Assembly (NCBI GenBank): GCA_002786855.1
Contig: PCUU01000041.1
Span: 24,402 to 88,401, forward strand
Direction: 5' to 3'
DNA length: 64,000 bases
Source: Cytophagales bacterium CG12_big_fil_rev_8_21_14_0_65_40_12
Lineage (GTDB): Bacteria > Bacteroidota > Bacteroidia > Cytophagales > Cyclobacteriaceae
Part shown: piece by piece, positions 33,601-42,784 of the stretch
Numbering within the stretch: position 1 is the first letter of the stretch
Layout: every line of letters begins with the position of its first letter
Position numbers and translations under genes: made by a program
Notes under the pieces: generated by a model
The model's database searches: none
Seen by the model: only the letters and a program-made list of their open reading frames with translations
What the model was told of the DNA's origin: nothing

Positions 33601-35087
33601 TCATTCCCCATAGAACCCACTGGTTCTGCTCCTTTATGCGCCAAAGGATTGAGGATGAATTTCAAGTCTTCTTTGGAATAGCCGAAAGTCAATTGAGATT
33701 TTAAGATATCCGCCTCATCTACAGTAGTCCATCGATCTACTCCCTTCTCGAAGAAATCGGAATCCTTGATCAAATGTCTGTCAAGCCATTCTTGGTAAGG
33801 TTTGATTTTAGCCAGTCTTGGTTTGATTTCAGAATCACGGACAATGCGTCTTTCTTCCAAATCCACGAGTAACATTTTGCCTGGCTCTAACTTATTTCTG
33901 TAAATCACTTCATCCGGATCCAAAGGCAATACGCCAGTTTCCGAAGCAAAAACAATGTGATTATCCTTGGTAACACTATATCGTGTTGGTCTTAGACCGT
34001 TTCTGTCAATACAAGCACCTAATTTCTTTCCATCTGTAAAACAAATTGCTGCAGGGCCATCCCATGGCTCCATTAAGGTGGAGTGGAATTGATAAAACGA
34101 TTTTATTTCTTCACTTAAATCACTTTCTACCCAAGCTGGAGGAATTAACATGGCCATTACTTGCTCCACACTTCGACCACCACGGATCAATAATTCCACA
34201 ACGAAATCCAGATTAGCAGAATCTGAAAATGCCATGTTACAGATGGGTGAAAGGGCTTCAATCTCTCTTTTCGAGAATCCAGCAATGTCTAAGAGCGATT
34301 CTCTAGAACGCATTTTGTTCACATTGCCTTTAATGGTATTGATTTCACCATTATGAGCAACAAATCGGAACGGCTGGGCCAATCTCCATTCGGGGAAAGT
34401 ATTGGTGGAGTAGCGAGAATGGACGATAGCAAATGCCGTTTTAAAGTTAGTTTCTCTCAAATCAAGATAATATTCGGCTAGCTGAGAAGTCCTTAATTCT
34501 CCTTTATAGATAATCGTTCTTGTCGAAAACGATACAAAATAGAACTCTTTGCTAATAGCAGCTTCGGTAATCTTGCGCTCCACCGTTTTTCTAACAATGA
34601 ACAGCTTACGCTCCACCTCATCTCTGCTCAGCGAATTGGCCTTTACAAACAACTGAATAATATCTGGCTCATTCTCCAAGGCAATTTTCCCTAGACAATC
34701 AGCATTCACAGGCACTTTTCTAACCCAGATCGTTTCGAAACCAAAGGTGTCCAACATTTTATTTAGTATAACCAAACAAGCTTGGGCCAACTTTTCTTCC
34801 TTAGGGAGAAAAATCATCCCAATACCATAGTTACTGCGCTCGTAAAGTTGAATACCCTGTTTGCTTGCTTCAGCTTTAAAAAACTCAAAAGGAATTTGAA
34901 CTGTGATCCCTGCGCCATCGCCAGTTTCACCGTCCGCAGCAACTCCCCCGCGATGTTCCATATTTTCAAGCATCAACAAGCCTTTCTTTAAAGTCTCGTG
35001 GCTACTCTCATTATCTATGTTCGCGATGAAGCCTATTCCGCAGGCATCTTTTTCATATTCGCTTGAATACAATCCTTTATTCGTCAT
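30609..35087 (-). CDS. gltB: Glutamate synthase large (alpha) subunit
   Basis: GltB makes two glutamates from glutamine and 2-oxoglutarate and is the main route of ammonia assimilation with glutamine synthetase. The 1492-residue chain (ATG at 35087; a GTG at 35126 would add 13 residues) has, in order, a class II amidotransferase that starts at Cys16 in KDACGIGF after a short propeptide, a central domain, the FMN barrel (SISEEAHTTIAKAMNKIGGK and GEGGQLPGQKV), the 3Fe-4S cysteines in CHLNTCPVGVATQ, and a C-terminal beta-helix (GGLSGGKIAIYP). It is complete. Confidence 0.96.
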   Translation of the reverse strand: MTNKGLYSSEYEKDACGIGFIANIDNESSHETLKKGLLMLENMEHRGGVAADGETGDGAGITVQIPFEFFKAEASKQGIQLYERSNYGIGMIFLPKEEKLAQACLVILNKMLDTFGFETIWVRKVPVNADCLGKIALENEPDIIQLFVKANSLSRDEVERKLFIVRKTVERKITEAAISKEFYFVSFSTRTIIYKGELRTSQLAEYYLDLRETNFKTAFAIVHSRYSTNTFPEWRLAQPFRFVAHNGEINTIKGNVNKMRSRESLLDIAGFSKREIEALSPICNMAFSDSANLDFVVELLIRGGRSVEQVMAMLIPPAWVESDLSEEIKSFYQFHSTLMEPWDGPAAICFTDGKKLGACIDRNGLRPTRYSVTKDNHIVFASETGVLPLDPDEVIYRNKLEPGKMLLVDLEERRIVRDSEIKPRLAKIKPYQEWLDRHLIKDSDFFEKGVDRWTTVDEADILKSQLTFGYSKEDLKFILNPLAHKGAEPVGSMGNDTPLAVFAKRNAHISNYFKQVFAQVSNPAIDPIREKSVMSLGVYLGSQQNLLADKEGHARKIYLSQPVLRPSELSQLKSIKSYGFKAEMIRTLYMSDFENLKSAIIRICNEAEDLVNKGVNLLILSNKVTYDDFISIPSLLITGAVHHHLLSKGLRAKVSIIIEAGDALETHHFATLIGYGAVAICPYLAFNSIIQANPEAETLESQNELIDGYIHAIGYGLRKILSKMGISTLQSYESAQIFEILGLDHEVTALCFNGTSNRISGKGFEQLEKEILANHNLALAPNENKTLPDGGLYQWRVEGEKHLFNPKTIHLLQKSTRLNDFELFKKYTEEINDQAESNVTLRSLFDFQPGQAIPIDQVEPIESILKRFSTGAMSFGSISEEAHTTIAKAMNKIGGKSNSGEGGEDAERFKVDKDGFLARSAIKQVASGRFGVTAHYLMNADEIQIKIAQGAKPGEGGQLPGQKVDENIARIRHSTPGVTLISPPPHHDIYSIEDLAQLIYDLKNTNAAADINVKLVAEAGVGTIAAGVAKANADAILISGHDGGTGASPLSSIHHAGIPWEIGLAEAHQTLLKNNLRNRVRLQTDGQIRTARDLAIATMLGAEEWGVATAVLVVEGCVMMRKCHLNTCPVGVATQNPELRKMFTGRVEDIVNFFQFMAMELREIMAELGVPTINQLVGRTDLLKFNRSKANERAGSIDLTPLLYNEFIGNGKLQCRTEKQDHKLDDVLDRTLIEMSNEAFQKASKVEFTLPISTQNRSTGAMLSGQLVNKYGPGGLSEDSIKIDFKGVAGQSFGAFLAKGISFNLQGEANDYVGKGLSGGKIAIYPNFTSETKANESVLIGNVALYGATSGKLFVNGRAGERFAVRNSGAQVVVEGLGDHGCEYMTGGKVVILGNVGKNFAAGMSGGIAYVYAENYELLNNCNMELVEFDECEEEDYNYLSLMLEEHVSNTSSIKAIEILSNWEDLKLSFVKVIPTEYKKVIEGRKTAKVNA

Positions 35088-35289
35088 TCCGTATATCGTT
35101 TGCAGTAATTTGGCGCTAGATTTCACGTGCCACCCGTAAAAAGTAGCATCTTAGGCCTCGATTTATAATGAATGTAAAAATCTGAGTCAAGATGCCAATT
35201 CAAGAAAGTCTCGCTCATATGACATTCAAACGAGGTCAAAAAGCCTCTATTTAATTAATAATCAATTAGTTACACCATTATTTTATAGG

Positions 35290-36831
35290 ATGTCCAAAAA
35301 CTCAGGAGAGCGTTTGCTATTCGACCTTATTCACTCGCTTACTAAATCAGAAAAGCGAAGTTTTAAGCTTTATGTCAATAAATCTGGCGATGTGGGCGGT
35401 GCCAAGTACATGAAGATTTTTGATATCATGGAAAAGCTCAATGATTATGATGAAGCGTTGATTCTAGCCAAATTACCGGGCATGACCAAGCCGCAATTCT
35501 CTAATCAAAAAGCCCATTTATATGGTTTAGTTCTGGCGAGTTTAAGGGTCAATAGCCTGAAGCAAGACATTGACATCCATTTAAGGGAACAGTTAGATTA
35601 TATTCGAGTGCTTTATAAAAAAGGCCTTTATGATCAAAGTTTGCGACTTTTGACCAGGGCCAAAAACATTACTGGCGACTACAGAAAAGACCTTTTTCAA
35701 ATTGCCATTCTTGACTACGAGAAGCAAATCAGGTCGCAACAGGTATTTGATCTAGAAGAAGAATACATAGATCAACTCGATCGTGAGTATCGCCTATCGA
35801 TGAAGCGCTTTGATAATGTGCAGCAGTTTTTCACATTGGCCATTAAAATGAAAGCCCGATTTATTGAGCGAGGAATGGCCAAAAGTGATACTGAAATCAA
35901 TAACCTTAAAGCATTATTCTATACACAACTGCCAGACTACGAGGAATCTAAACTTGCTTTTAACGAGAAGTTCTATCTGTACCGTGCCTTTTACTGGTTC
36001 TCCTACCTCACTTACGATTTCCCGTCTTGCATCATTTATGCTGAAAAATGGGTGAAGATTTTTGAGGAAACTGGTCTCGATCAGAAAAGAAGGGCTGGCT
36101 ACCTAAAAGGAATGAACCGATTGTTGCAATCTACTTTTAGAGTCAATGCAAAAACGCAGTTCTGCAAATACTATGAGCACTTCTTGAATTTCGAGAAATC
36201 GCAATTCAGCAGTATGGCGAGTAATACTCAAATGCTTTTACTCAAATACAAAGCCATCCAAACCTTCAATATGGTTTTCCTTACTGCTGAATTTGAGCAG
36301 CATCAGCCAATGATTGAAGCCATGCTCAAGGAGATTGAAGCCAACGAAGAAGTGTTTGACAAGCACAATCGCACTGTGATTTACTACAAGGCAGGCGTCT
36401 ATTTCTTTGCACTAGAAGACTACGAAAAATCGAATTTCTACTTCAATAAACTTATTCAAGATGGCGATAAAATCAGAAGTGATTTGAAGGGTTTTGCGCG
36501 CATCATTAGCCTTATTATGGACTATGAAATGGCCAATGAGGGTAATTTAGACCGAAAACTGAAATCTGCTTATGGCTATTTAAGCCAACAGCAAAACCTT
36601 GGGGAATTCCAGACCGCAATTTTAGATTTCCTTCAAGACCTTGGTAAATTCTATCCTCAAGAAATCAAGAAAGGCTTTAAAAGCTTGAAGGCTCAATTAG
36701 AAGAACTAGAAAAAGACCGTTTTGCGAAAAAGACATTGCTTTACTTCGATATCATCAGTTGGTTAGATGCAAAAATCGCAGACAAAAGCTTTGCAGAAAT
36801 TGTAAGAGAGAAAGTGGCGGGTTATAGTTGA
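35290..36831 (+). CDS. Conserved helical-repeat (TPR-like) protein of unknown function
   Basis: The 513-residue soluble protein has no signal peptide. It is strongly helical with repeated aromatic-rich helix pairs such as YIRVLYKKGLYDQSLRLLTRA and VIYYKAGVYFFALEDYEKSNF, which look like degenerate TPRs. The basic start (LFDLIHSLTKSEKRSFKLYV) resembles a family seen only in Bacteroidetes and without assigned function. It is divergent from gltB. A role as scaffold or in regulation is possible but unsupported. Confidence 0.72.
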   Translation: MSKNSGERLLFDLIHSLTKSEKRSFKLYVNKSGDVGGAKYMKIFDIMEKLNDYDEALILAKLPGMTKPQFSNQKAHLYGLVLASLRVNSLKQDIDIHLREQLDYIRVLYKKGLYDQSLRLLTRAKNITGDYRKDLFQIAILDYEKQIRSQQVFDLEEEYIDQLDREYRLSMKRFDNVQQFFTLAIKMKARFIERGMAKSDTEINNLKALFYTQLPDYEESKLAFNEKFYLYRAFYWFSYLTYDFPSCIIYAEKWVKIFEETGLDQKRRAGYLKGMNRLLQSTFRVNAKTQFCKYYEHFLNFEKSQFSSMASNTQMLLLKYKAIQTFNMVFLTAEFEQHQPMIEAMLKEIEANEEVFDKHNRTVIYYKAGVYFFALEDYEKSNFYFNKLIQDGDKIRSDLKGFARIISLIMDYEMANEGNLDRKLKSAYGYLSQQQNLGEFQTAILDFLQDLGKFYPQEIKKGFKSLKAQLEELEKDRFAKKTLLYFDIISWLDAKIADKSFAEIVREKVAGYS

Positions 36832-36901
36832 GACGGAAGACCGAAGACCGAAGTCGGAAGACCGAAGTCGGAAGAACGAAGATCGAAGAACGAAGAACGA
36901 A
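36832..36901 (+). repeat. Ten tandem copies of a 7-bp repeat (GAnCGAA)
   Basis: Immediately after the stop of the TPR-like gene are ten heptamers: GACGGAA, GACCGAA twice, GTCGGAA, GACCGAA, GTCGGAA, GAACGAA, GATCGAA and GAACGAA twice. Variation is at positions 2-5. It is a short-period microsatellite likely to change length by slippage. Confidence 0.85.
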
Positions 36902-36960
36902 TTAAAGGTCGGTACTGAAGGTCAGAGCATTCCCCGCTTGCTTTGATCAAACTGTTTATT

Positions 36961-37012
36961 AAACACTTCAACGCATAAAACCCCAACACTTCAGCACCTC
37001 AACACTTAATCA
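36961..37012 (+). repeat. Degenerate CAACACTTCA repeat
   Basis: AACACTTCA occurs near 36962 and 36984, followed by CACCTCAACACTTAATCACTT, so the unit CAnCACTTnA is repeated about four times up to the amidase stop. It is a second short repeat beside the heptamers. Confidence 0.5.
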
Positions 37013-38668
37013 CTTCGCAAACATTGGTGGATGCTTTTCATCAAAGTCGGTAGCTTGCTGAAATGCCTTGGCCAAGGCCAGGATCGATCCTTCATCATAT
37101 AAATTTCCAATCAAAGTAAAGCTGGTCGGACGATTTCGCTTATCAAACCCATTGGGTACACTGATCACGGGATGACCAGTTAAATTTGTGATCAAAAGCT
37201 GGTTTCCTCTAAAGGTTTGAGCAATAATGACATCATATTGACTGAACAAAGCATTCACTTCTTCAATCATTTCTCTTCTCACCCGGTTGGACTGCAAATA
37301 TTCTACGGCAGGAATAAAACGTGCTTGACGCAATGAATTGGCCCTTGAACCTCTTGTTTGTTCCACCATACTATCCACATTGCCCGAACGCACGAGGTCA
37401 TCGAAGAAAGCCCCTGATTCAGCCCGAAGAATGATATCGAATACTTCATAAGGGTAATCCTTTGGCAATTCAATGGCAGTTGGCTCAATGCCCATGGTTT
37501 TGAATACTTCCAAAGAAGCCCTTAAATTATCGCCTATAGCCGAAGAATCTGCATCAATGTCCTTTTTCAGGTAGGCCACTTTCAATTGATTTGGAGCTTT
37601 GCTTGAATGATTGAAAGGAACGTTATTGGTCGTTGGATCTTTCGGGTCTTTACCATAAATGGCATCGAAAACAATTTCGCAATCTTCGGCCGACCTGCAC
37701 AGTGGCCCCACTTTGTCCATTGACCAGCTTAGGCTCATAACGCCATATCGACTCACGCGACCATAAGTCGGTCTAAGCCCTGTCACCCCATTTCTAGTTG
37801 CGGGTGAAGTAATTGATCCTAAAGTTTCTGTACCTAGAGCAAAAGCGACCAAGCCTGCCGAAGTAGCCGAACCCGAACCTGCCGAAGAGCCACTTGCTCC
37901 CTGGCTTAAATCCCATGGGTTTTTAGTCTTACCGCCAAACCAAACATCTCCCCTGGCCAATGAGCCTGACACCAATTTTGCCACAAGCACCGCTCCCTGA
38001 TCTTCCAACATTTTCACTACAGTTGAGGTATAGTTGATCATTTGACTTTGATAAGGCGCAGCACCCCAAGTAGTTGGATAACCTTCTACGGCCATTAAAT
38101 CCTTTACGCCATAAGGTATACCATGAAGAATGCCCCGGTAATTCCCAGCTGCGATTTCATCGTCTGCCCTTTGTGCCTGCTTTAAAGCCAAATCTTCGGT
38201 CAATGTAATTACGCTCTGAAGTTGCCCATCAAAACGTTTGATTCTTGAAATATAAAGTTGGGTCAACTTTAAAGAGGTAATCTTTTTGTTCTTGATCAAT
38301 GAAGCCAATTGCGGAATCGTATAAAATGCAACTTCTTCTAAATCAGCAGGTAATTCAACATTATTGTCAACAACATAAACAAGATCGCTTTCTTGTTTGG
38401 GAAATTCGAAACCCACAGGATGTGGATCAAAAACCATAGAAGGGAAAGTCTCACTTGATATTTGGTATTTTCTCAAACTATCATATCCTTCTTTATTTCT
38501 ACCTAAGTACTGATACATGGTATCAACAGCTGCCTTTTCAAAATAAAGCCCCATAAGCTTCTGGCTACTTCTGATATCTCTTTTAGTAAAACCGTATTCA
38601 TTGGTTTTACAACCATAAAAGACCGAAAGACAAAATACCATTAAGGACAATTTGAATGTATTTTTCAT
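37010..38668 (-). CDS. Lipoprotein amidase of the amidase-signature family
   Basis: The 552-residue protein has a lipoprotein signal ending FYGCK (Cys20). The amidase-signature catalytic set is visible: Lys in HGIPYGVKDLMAV, the cis-Ser and nucleophile region GASGSSAGSGSATSAG, and GTETLGSITSPATRNGVTG. Family members hydrolyse amides; GatA relatives work with glutamine, but this one is exported to the envelope and is longer by about 100 residues at the N-terminus. It ends an operon with the TspO-like and DUF5916 genes. Substrate unknown. Confidence 0.9.
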   Translation of the reverse strand: MKNTFKLSLMVFCLSVFYGCKTNEYGFTKRDIRSSQKLMGLYFEKAAVDTMYQYLGRNKEGYDSLRKYQISSETFPSMVFDPHPVGFEFPKQESDLVYVVDNNVELPADLEEVAFYTIPQLASLIKNKKITSLKLTQLYISRIKRFDGQLQSVITLTEDLALKQAQRADDEIAAGNYRGILHGIPYGVKDLMAVEGYPTTWGAAPYQSQMINYTSTVVKMLEDQGAVLVAKLVSGSLARGDVWFGGKTKNPWDLSQGASGSSAGSGSATSAGLVAFALGTETLGSITSPATRNGVTGLRPTYGRVSRYGVMSLSWSMDKVGPLCRSAEDCEIVFDAIYGKDPKDPTTNNVPFNHSSKAPNQLKVAYLKKDIDADSSAIGDNLRASLEVFKTMGIEPTAIELPKDYPYEVFDIILRAESGAFFDDLVRSGNVDSMVEQTRGSRANSLRQARFIPAVEYLQSNRVRREMIEEVNALFSQYDVIIAQTFRGNQLLITNLTGHPVISVPNGFDKRNRPTSFTLIGNLYDEGSILALAKAFQQATDFDEKHPPMFAK

Positions 38669-38692
38669 GCTTATAGTTAGCTAAAATAAATA

Positions 38693-39448
38693 TTACCTCA
38701 CCATCTTTTTAGACCATCGCCTTGCGATACTCAATACAATCAAGGTCATACCGAGCAGGGAGATCAACGCAATTAGATTATACCCATCGGGTGATTGAAT
38801 TTTTTGTGCTTTATGAATACCAAACAAGGCCCAAATCACTACCATTCCAAAAGCATAATTTCTCAATTTATGACTGAACCACATGGCCAACAAAGTAGCA
38901 ATGGCAATCATGGCAATAGTAAATGGTATTTGAAAATTCACCCCTACTTCAAGGGTGTGCAACCAAGCTGAAACATTGGCAATGGTGGCCACTGAAATCC
39001 AACCTAGGTACACCGAAAAATTAATGTACTCGAAGTAATTCCCCTTGGAGGTCATTCTCTTTTTTCTGCTTTCAATGACTCCATAAACCAAACTTGAAAG
39101 CATTAAAAGCATCACTACAACTGATATTGACAATAATTTATAATGCCATGTACAAAGCCAAGCTACATTGAGCAGACACACCAATATGAATACAAGAATA
39201 TGCTTTGAATTGATTGTTTCAGGAGATTTAACCAGCTTATACAGCTGAAGCCCACAGAAGACAGTATTGAGTAAGTAGATAATGCCCCAAATGGAAAAGG
39301 TAAAGCCAGCTGGAGTAAACAGCGTTGTATAGAGTGCCGAAAGTTCGCCAGTGCCCACATCGTTCAATTGACCACTACCTGCCAAGTAATTCACAAACAA
39401 GGTGAAAGCAAAGGCCACAATCGTGAGTATCACCAAAACTATTTTCAT
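38693..39448 (-). CDS. Multi-pass membrane protein, TspO/MBR-like
   Basis: The 251-residue protein has about eight hydrophobic segments. LFTPAGFTFSIWGIIYLL recalls the TspO signature of a Pro, Trp and Tyr-rich helix pair, and NVAWLCTWHYK follows as in the second helix. It is larger than classical TspO (about 160 residues), so it may be a member of the broader tryptophan-rich sensory/YwiB-like group. Start is six bases after the DUF5916 stop. Function uncertain. Confidence 0.7.
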   Translation of the reverse strand: MKIVLVILTIVAFAFTLFVNYLAGSGQLNDVGTGELSALYTTLFTPAGFTFSIWGIIYLLNTVFCGLQLYKLVKSPETINSKHILVFILVCLLNVAWLCTWHYKLLSISVVVMLLMLSSLVYGVIESRKKRMTSKGNYFEYINFSVYLGWISVATIANVSAWLHTLEVGVNFQIPFTIAMIAIATLLAMWFSHKLRNYAFGMVVIWALFGIHKAQKIQSPDGYNLIALISLLGMTLIVLSIARRWSKKMVR

Positions 39449-39454
39449 AATGCT

Positions 39455-41665
39455 TTACAAGTTTAACCAATAGGTCATTTTAAATACGATTGCCCTCACT
39501 TTGGACTGCCCGATATTGATGAAACCGCCCTCATCGGTGGCCAAATAATTATCAGTATACACCAAAAAGAAGTCCGAAACCGGGGCAAATCTCCATTGTA
39601 ACCTAGAATTAATGTTCAGGTTATCAATTTGGCTATTGTATTGCACAAAGGTTGTCCAAAAAAGCTTTTTGGTAAAGGTAAAGTCGAACCTTGGCCCAAC
39701 GAGAATAAGATTGGCATCTGTGTAGGGCTCTGGCAACCGAATTTTATTGTAAGCAAAGTCTATACTGGTAAAGCCCAAAGGTTGGTAGCGAAAAGAAAAA
39801 CTGCCCTCCAAGTTAATTCTTGTGCCATTGAAATACTCACCAGACCGAGTACTGAGTTCATAAAAGAACTTTTTACGCTGATCGGAAGTGTAACTTGCTA
39901 CAAGCAAATGTGTAATATAATCGGTACCGCTGGGCAAGGCCAAACCACCAGCACCGCTCGGATCGAATCCATCAAATAAATAAGTGTACTGCCTTCTTAA
40001 GCGCAAACTGAAGTTAGCTGAGCTTTTCCAAAAGACATCATAGAGCAAATTAACATCCCAATCCAAAAAGCCGAATTCAGAATTGCCCAACATGTCAAAA
40101 TCAAAGCCCGGGCCATGCCTTTGTATTTCGCCAGCGACTGGGAAAAATGAATATCGCGCAGTGCCCGCTAATTGGCGGATATCACGCCTTCTTACAAAAC
40201 CCACTTCGGGATTGTAATTGGCACCAACGGCTTGCGAAAATATGTTTGCACTGAACTTCGGCACACCGTAACTCAACTCTAAACCAGTGGCAAAGGCCTT
40301 ATCGGGCTGAATTTCATCTATGGACTGATGATAAAATAGTTTCCCATTCCATACATTATTGGCAGAAGCAAGGTTATAATCTACCCCAAGTGTTCTATTC
40401 CACTCATTGTAGTTGGCAAAATCGTAAGTATTCGCATTCTCAAAAGTCTGTTTATTCACCAAAAGAAACGAGACATTAGACCTGGAAAAAACCTTTTGTT
40501 GAAGGGTAAGCATCGAGAAATTATAGGAAGGTAAACCAATCGACTCATCCCTTCCCGCTTGCATCGAAAGAAACCCTAGCCTAAGGTCATCATTCACCTT
40601 TCCGCTTAGCCTTGCTCCTACGGGAATGGGGTTTTGAATATTCTGACCTGTATTTTCATCTCGGGCTATTCCAATCCTTCTGGAGAAAAATGGCCTTGTA
40701 TTTCGATTACCATAGTTCGAAAAAAGGTCAGCATTCTCTAAGAAAAACTGCCTTCGTTCCGGAAAAAATATTTCGAATCGATCTAAATTGGTCACTTGCT
40801 GGTCCACCTCCACTTGCGAAAAATCAGGATTGACTGTCAAGTCCAAGTTCAAGCCAGAGGTTACCGCATATTTTAAATCAAAACCAGCATTCACATTGTC
40901 TTCTGACAGATCTCGTTGCTCGAAATTAGTGGTCGTTCCGGCAGATACATAAGGAATGAATGAAATATTGGAACTTGTCTTTTTGGTCGGTTCATCCCAG
41001 TTCATTTTTCGCATCGAAGCTAAATTCACGATAGAGAAATTCCTGGAAATGGGCGACCATGTAGAGCGCTCAGCGTATTCGCTATCGATGCGGTAGAAAT
41101 TCACATTCCATTGACGCTGATTAGCGGTAAAACGCAAAGTCTTAAAAGGGATGGCCATTTCAACCACCCAGTATCCATCATATTGCTTAGCTTCTCCGAA
41201 CCATTTATTGTCCCAATCTAAACTAAAACCGTTCTCTCCGCTTCCACCATTAGAAATGAGCCCCTCGCGCCTTACACCAAATGGATTTACACCAAAGAGT
41301 ATCCCATTGGTATTGTCTTGAAAAGCATCAAAAATTACCGAGAATGAATCATTCGCCTCGCCCCTAAAATCTCTGCGGAGCGATGGTGTAATGTATTTTC
41401 GTGCCCCGGCAGGATTCTTCATTACCCCAGACACATAAATAAACTCATCATCGTAAAGCAAACGCGCCACAGATTGTGCCACCGCTAAAGAAGAATCAAA
41501 AGGGAAAAATTGCTGAAAATTATAGGCTGAATCAGCCATTGCCCAAGTAGATTCGATTACTCCATCGATCACAACGGGTGTAGTTGTTCTTCTTATTTCA
41601 ACGGATTGACTGACTAATGAAAGGCCCACAAAAAGCAGAAATAGGGCCAAAAAAACTTTGCGCAT
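39455..41665 (-). CDS. DUF5916 outer-membrane protein with CBM9-like N-terminal domain
   Basis: The 736-residue protein has a signal peptide, then an N-terminal beta-sandwich of the CBM9-like type (VVIDGVIESTWAMADSAYNF) and a long C-terminal part with alternating aromatic/polar strands ending in an aromatic-rich MTYWLNL, typical of an outer-membrane barrel. DUF5916 proteins of this length are common in marine Bacteroidetes. They sit beside peptidase or glycan genes but have no proven role. It leads an operon with a TspO-like protein and an amidase. Confidence 0.85.
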   Translation of the reverse strand: MRKVFLALFLLFVGLSLVSQSVEIRRTTTPVVIDGVIESTWAMADSAYNFQQFFPFDSSLAVAQSVARLLYDDEFIYVSGVMKNPAGARKYITPSLRRDFRGEANDSFSVIFDAFQDNTNGILFGVNPFGVRREGLISNGGSGENGFSLDWDNKWFGEAKQYDGYWVVEMAIPFKTLRFTANQRQWNVNFYRIDSEYAERSTWSPISRNFSIVNLASMRKMNWDEPTKKTSSNISFIPYVSAGTTTNFEQRDLSEDNVNAGFDLKYAVTSGLNLDLTVNPDFSQVEVDQQVTNLDRFEIFFPERRQFFLENADLFSNYGNRNTRPFFSRRIGIARDENTGQNIQNPIPVGARLSGKVNDDLRLGFLSMQAGRDESIGLPSYNFSMLTLQQKVFSRSNVSFLLVNKQTFENANTYDFANYNEWNRTLGVDYNLASANNVWNGKLFYHQSIDEIQPDKAFATGLELSYGVPKFSANIFSQAVGANYNPEVGFVRRRDIRQLAGTARYSFFPVAGEIQRHGPGFDFDMLGNSEFGFLDWDVNLLYDVFWKSSANFSLRLRRQYTYLFDGFDPSGAGGLALPSGTDYITHLLVASYTSDQRKKFFYELSTRSGEYFNGTRINLEGSFSFRYQPLGFTSIDFAYNKIRLPEPYTDANLILVGPRFDFTFTKKLFWTTFVQYNSQIDNLNINSRLQWRFAPVSDFFLVYTDNYLATDEGGFINIGQSKVRAIVFKMTYWLNL

Positions 41666-41916
41666 TCTGCAAAAATATTATTTGGTTGAATTGGCTTCTG
41701 ATGAATTACACCAGTGGGATAAAACTACATATTAAACATGATTTGAAATATGTTTTGCCCAGAGAAAAAAATGTAAAATATTCTTTGGTGCTACCTTTTG
41801 GCCATCTTAGTCAAGAAAACCGATCACCGCACCTGAATCAAAATCTCTTTGCTTTATATTGTCAACGGATTTAGTGTTTCGACCTAAGTACTTATCCATT
41901 TTTTCTAACAACTTGT

Positions 41917-42729
41917 ATGATTTTCAAAAAAGTCAACCCATCGCAATTGCTTGAACCATTTATTGAATGTTTTTGGCAGATCGATAGCTGTGGTAATAAG
42001 GAAATTGAAGTCCAGAAAATCATTCCTGATGGTTTTCCTGAAACTATCTTCCATTACAAAGACCCTTATGAAATCAAAATATTTGAAGATTGGGAAAGAC
42101 AGCCTAAAATGCTGCTTGCTGGGCAGTTAAAAAAACACTTCTTTTTACGAAATACTGGCGAATCTGGCATGATTGGCATAAAATGGAAACCATCTGCTTT
42201 GGCCCATCTCTTTGATCTAAAAATGGATTCATTGACGAATGATGTGGTTGAGTTACCAGCTCCTATGCATTCTTTATTCAGTGCTATGATAACATTTGAT
42301 TTTAAGTTGGAAGGTGAAGATCCAATAAAATTGCTAGAAGACGATCTTTTAAGTAAAGGGCTTAAAAACGATGAAAAATTCACCGAGCAACTGGCGCATA
42401 GAGCTTCAACCCTCATTTTGAAAAAAGAAGGCTTGATCAATATTAAAGAACTTACCAGCACGCTCAATTGCAGCGAAAGACAATTGGAAAGGGTTTTCAA
42501 GTCAGCTATTGGCTTAAGTCCAAAATTCTATTCGAGAATAATTAGAATGGGCAAAACTTTCGAATTGATGAAAGAGGGCAACAATAGCTGGAGCGACTTG
42601 GTCTATGAATCTGGCTTTTATGACCAACCTCATTTTATCAAAAACTTCAAGGAGTTTACGGGCGAAGATCCATCCGCTTATGGTTTTGACGAAAGGAACA
42701 TGGCCAATTTTCATTTGAAGAAAGATTGA
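41917..42729 (+). CDS. AraC-family transcriptional regulator
   Basis: The 270-residue protein has an N-terminal ligand-binding-like domain (PFIECFWQID and VQKIIPDGFPETIFHY, the DUF6597-like type) and a C-terminal double helix-turn-helix. The DNA-binding part is visible as INIKELTSTLNCSERQLERV and WSDLVYESGFYDQPHFIKNF. It is divergent from the DUF5916 operon, which is a natural target, and 55 bases before the DUF6265 gene. Confidence 0.9.
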   Translation: MIFKKVNPSQLLEPFIECFWQIDSCGNKEIEVQKIIPDGFPETIFHYKDPYEIKIFEDWERQPKMLLAGQLKKHFFLRNTGESGMIGIKWKPSALAHLFDLKMDSLTNDVVELPAPMHSLFSAMITFDFKLEGEDPIKLLEDDLLSKGLKNDEKFTEQLAHRASTLILKKEGLINIKELTSTLNCSERQLERVFKSAIGLSPKFYSRIIRMGKTFELMKEGNNSWSDLVYESGFYDQPHFIKNFKEFTGEDPSAYGFDERNMANFHLKKD

Positions 42730-42784
42730 TGTCGGATTTTTACAATCACTTTCATTTTGGCCAGCTTATTTTTGAGAGAAAAAG

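Noticed and set aside
41617..41874. 85-codon frame between the DUF5916 and AraC genes
   Set aside because: It begins inside the DUF5916 gene on the other strand, with no leader, domain or coupling. The region is more likely the shared promoter.
42066..42500. 144-codon frame antisense to the AraC gene
   Set aside because: The composition is Ser/Phe/Leu-rich and it mirrors the AraC coding frame, which has clear helix-turn-helix motifs.
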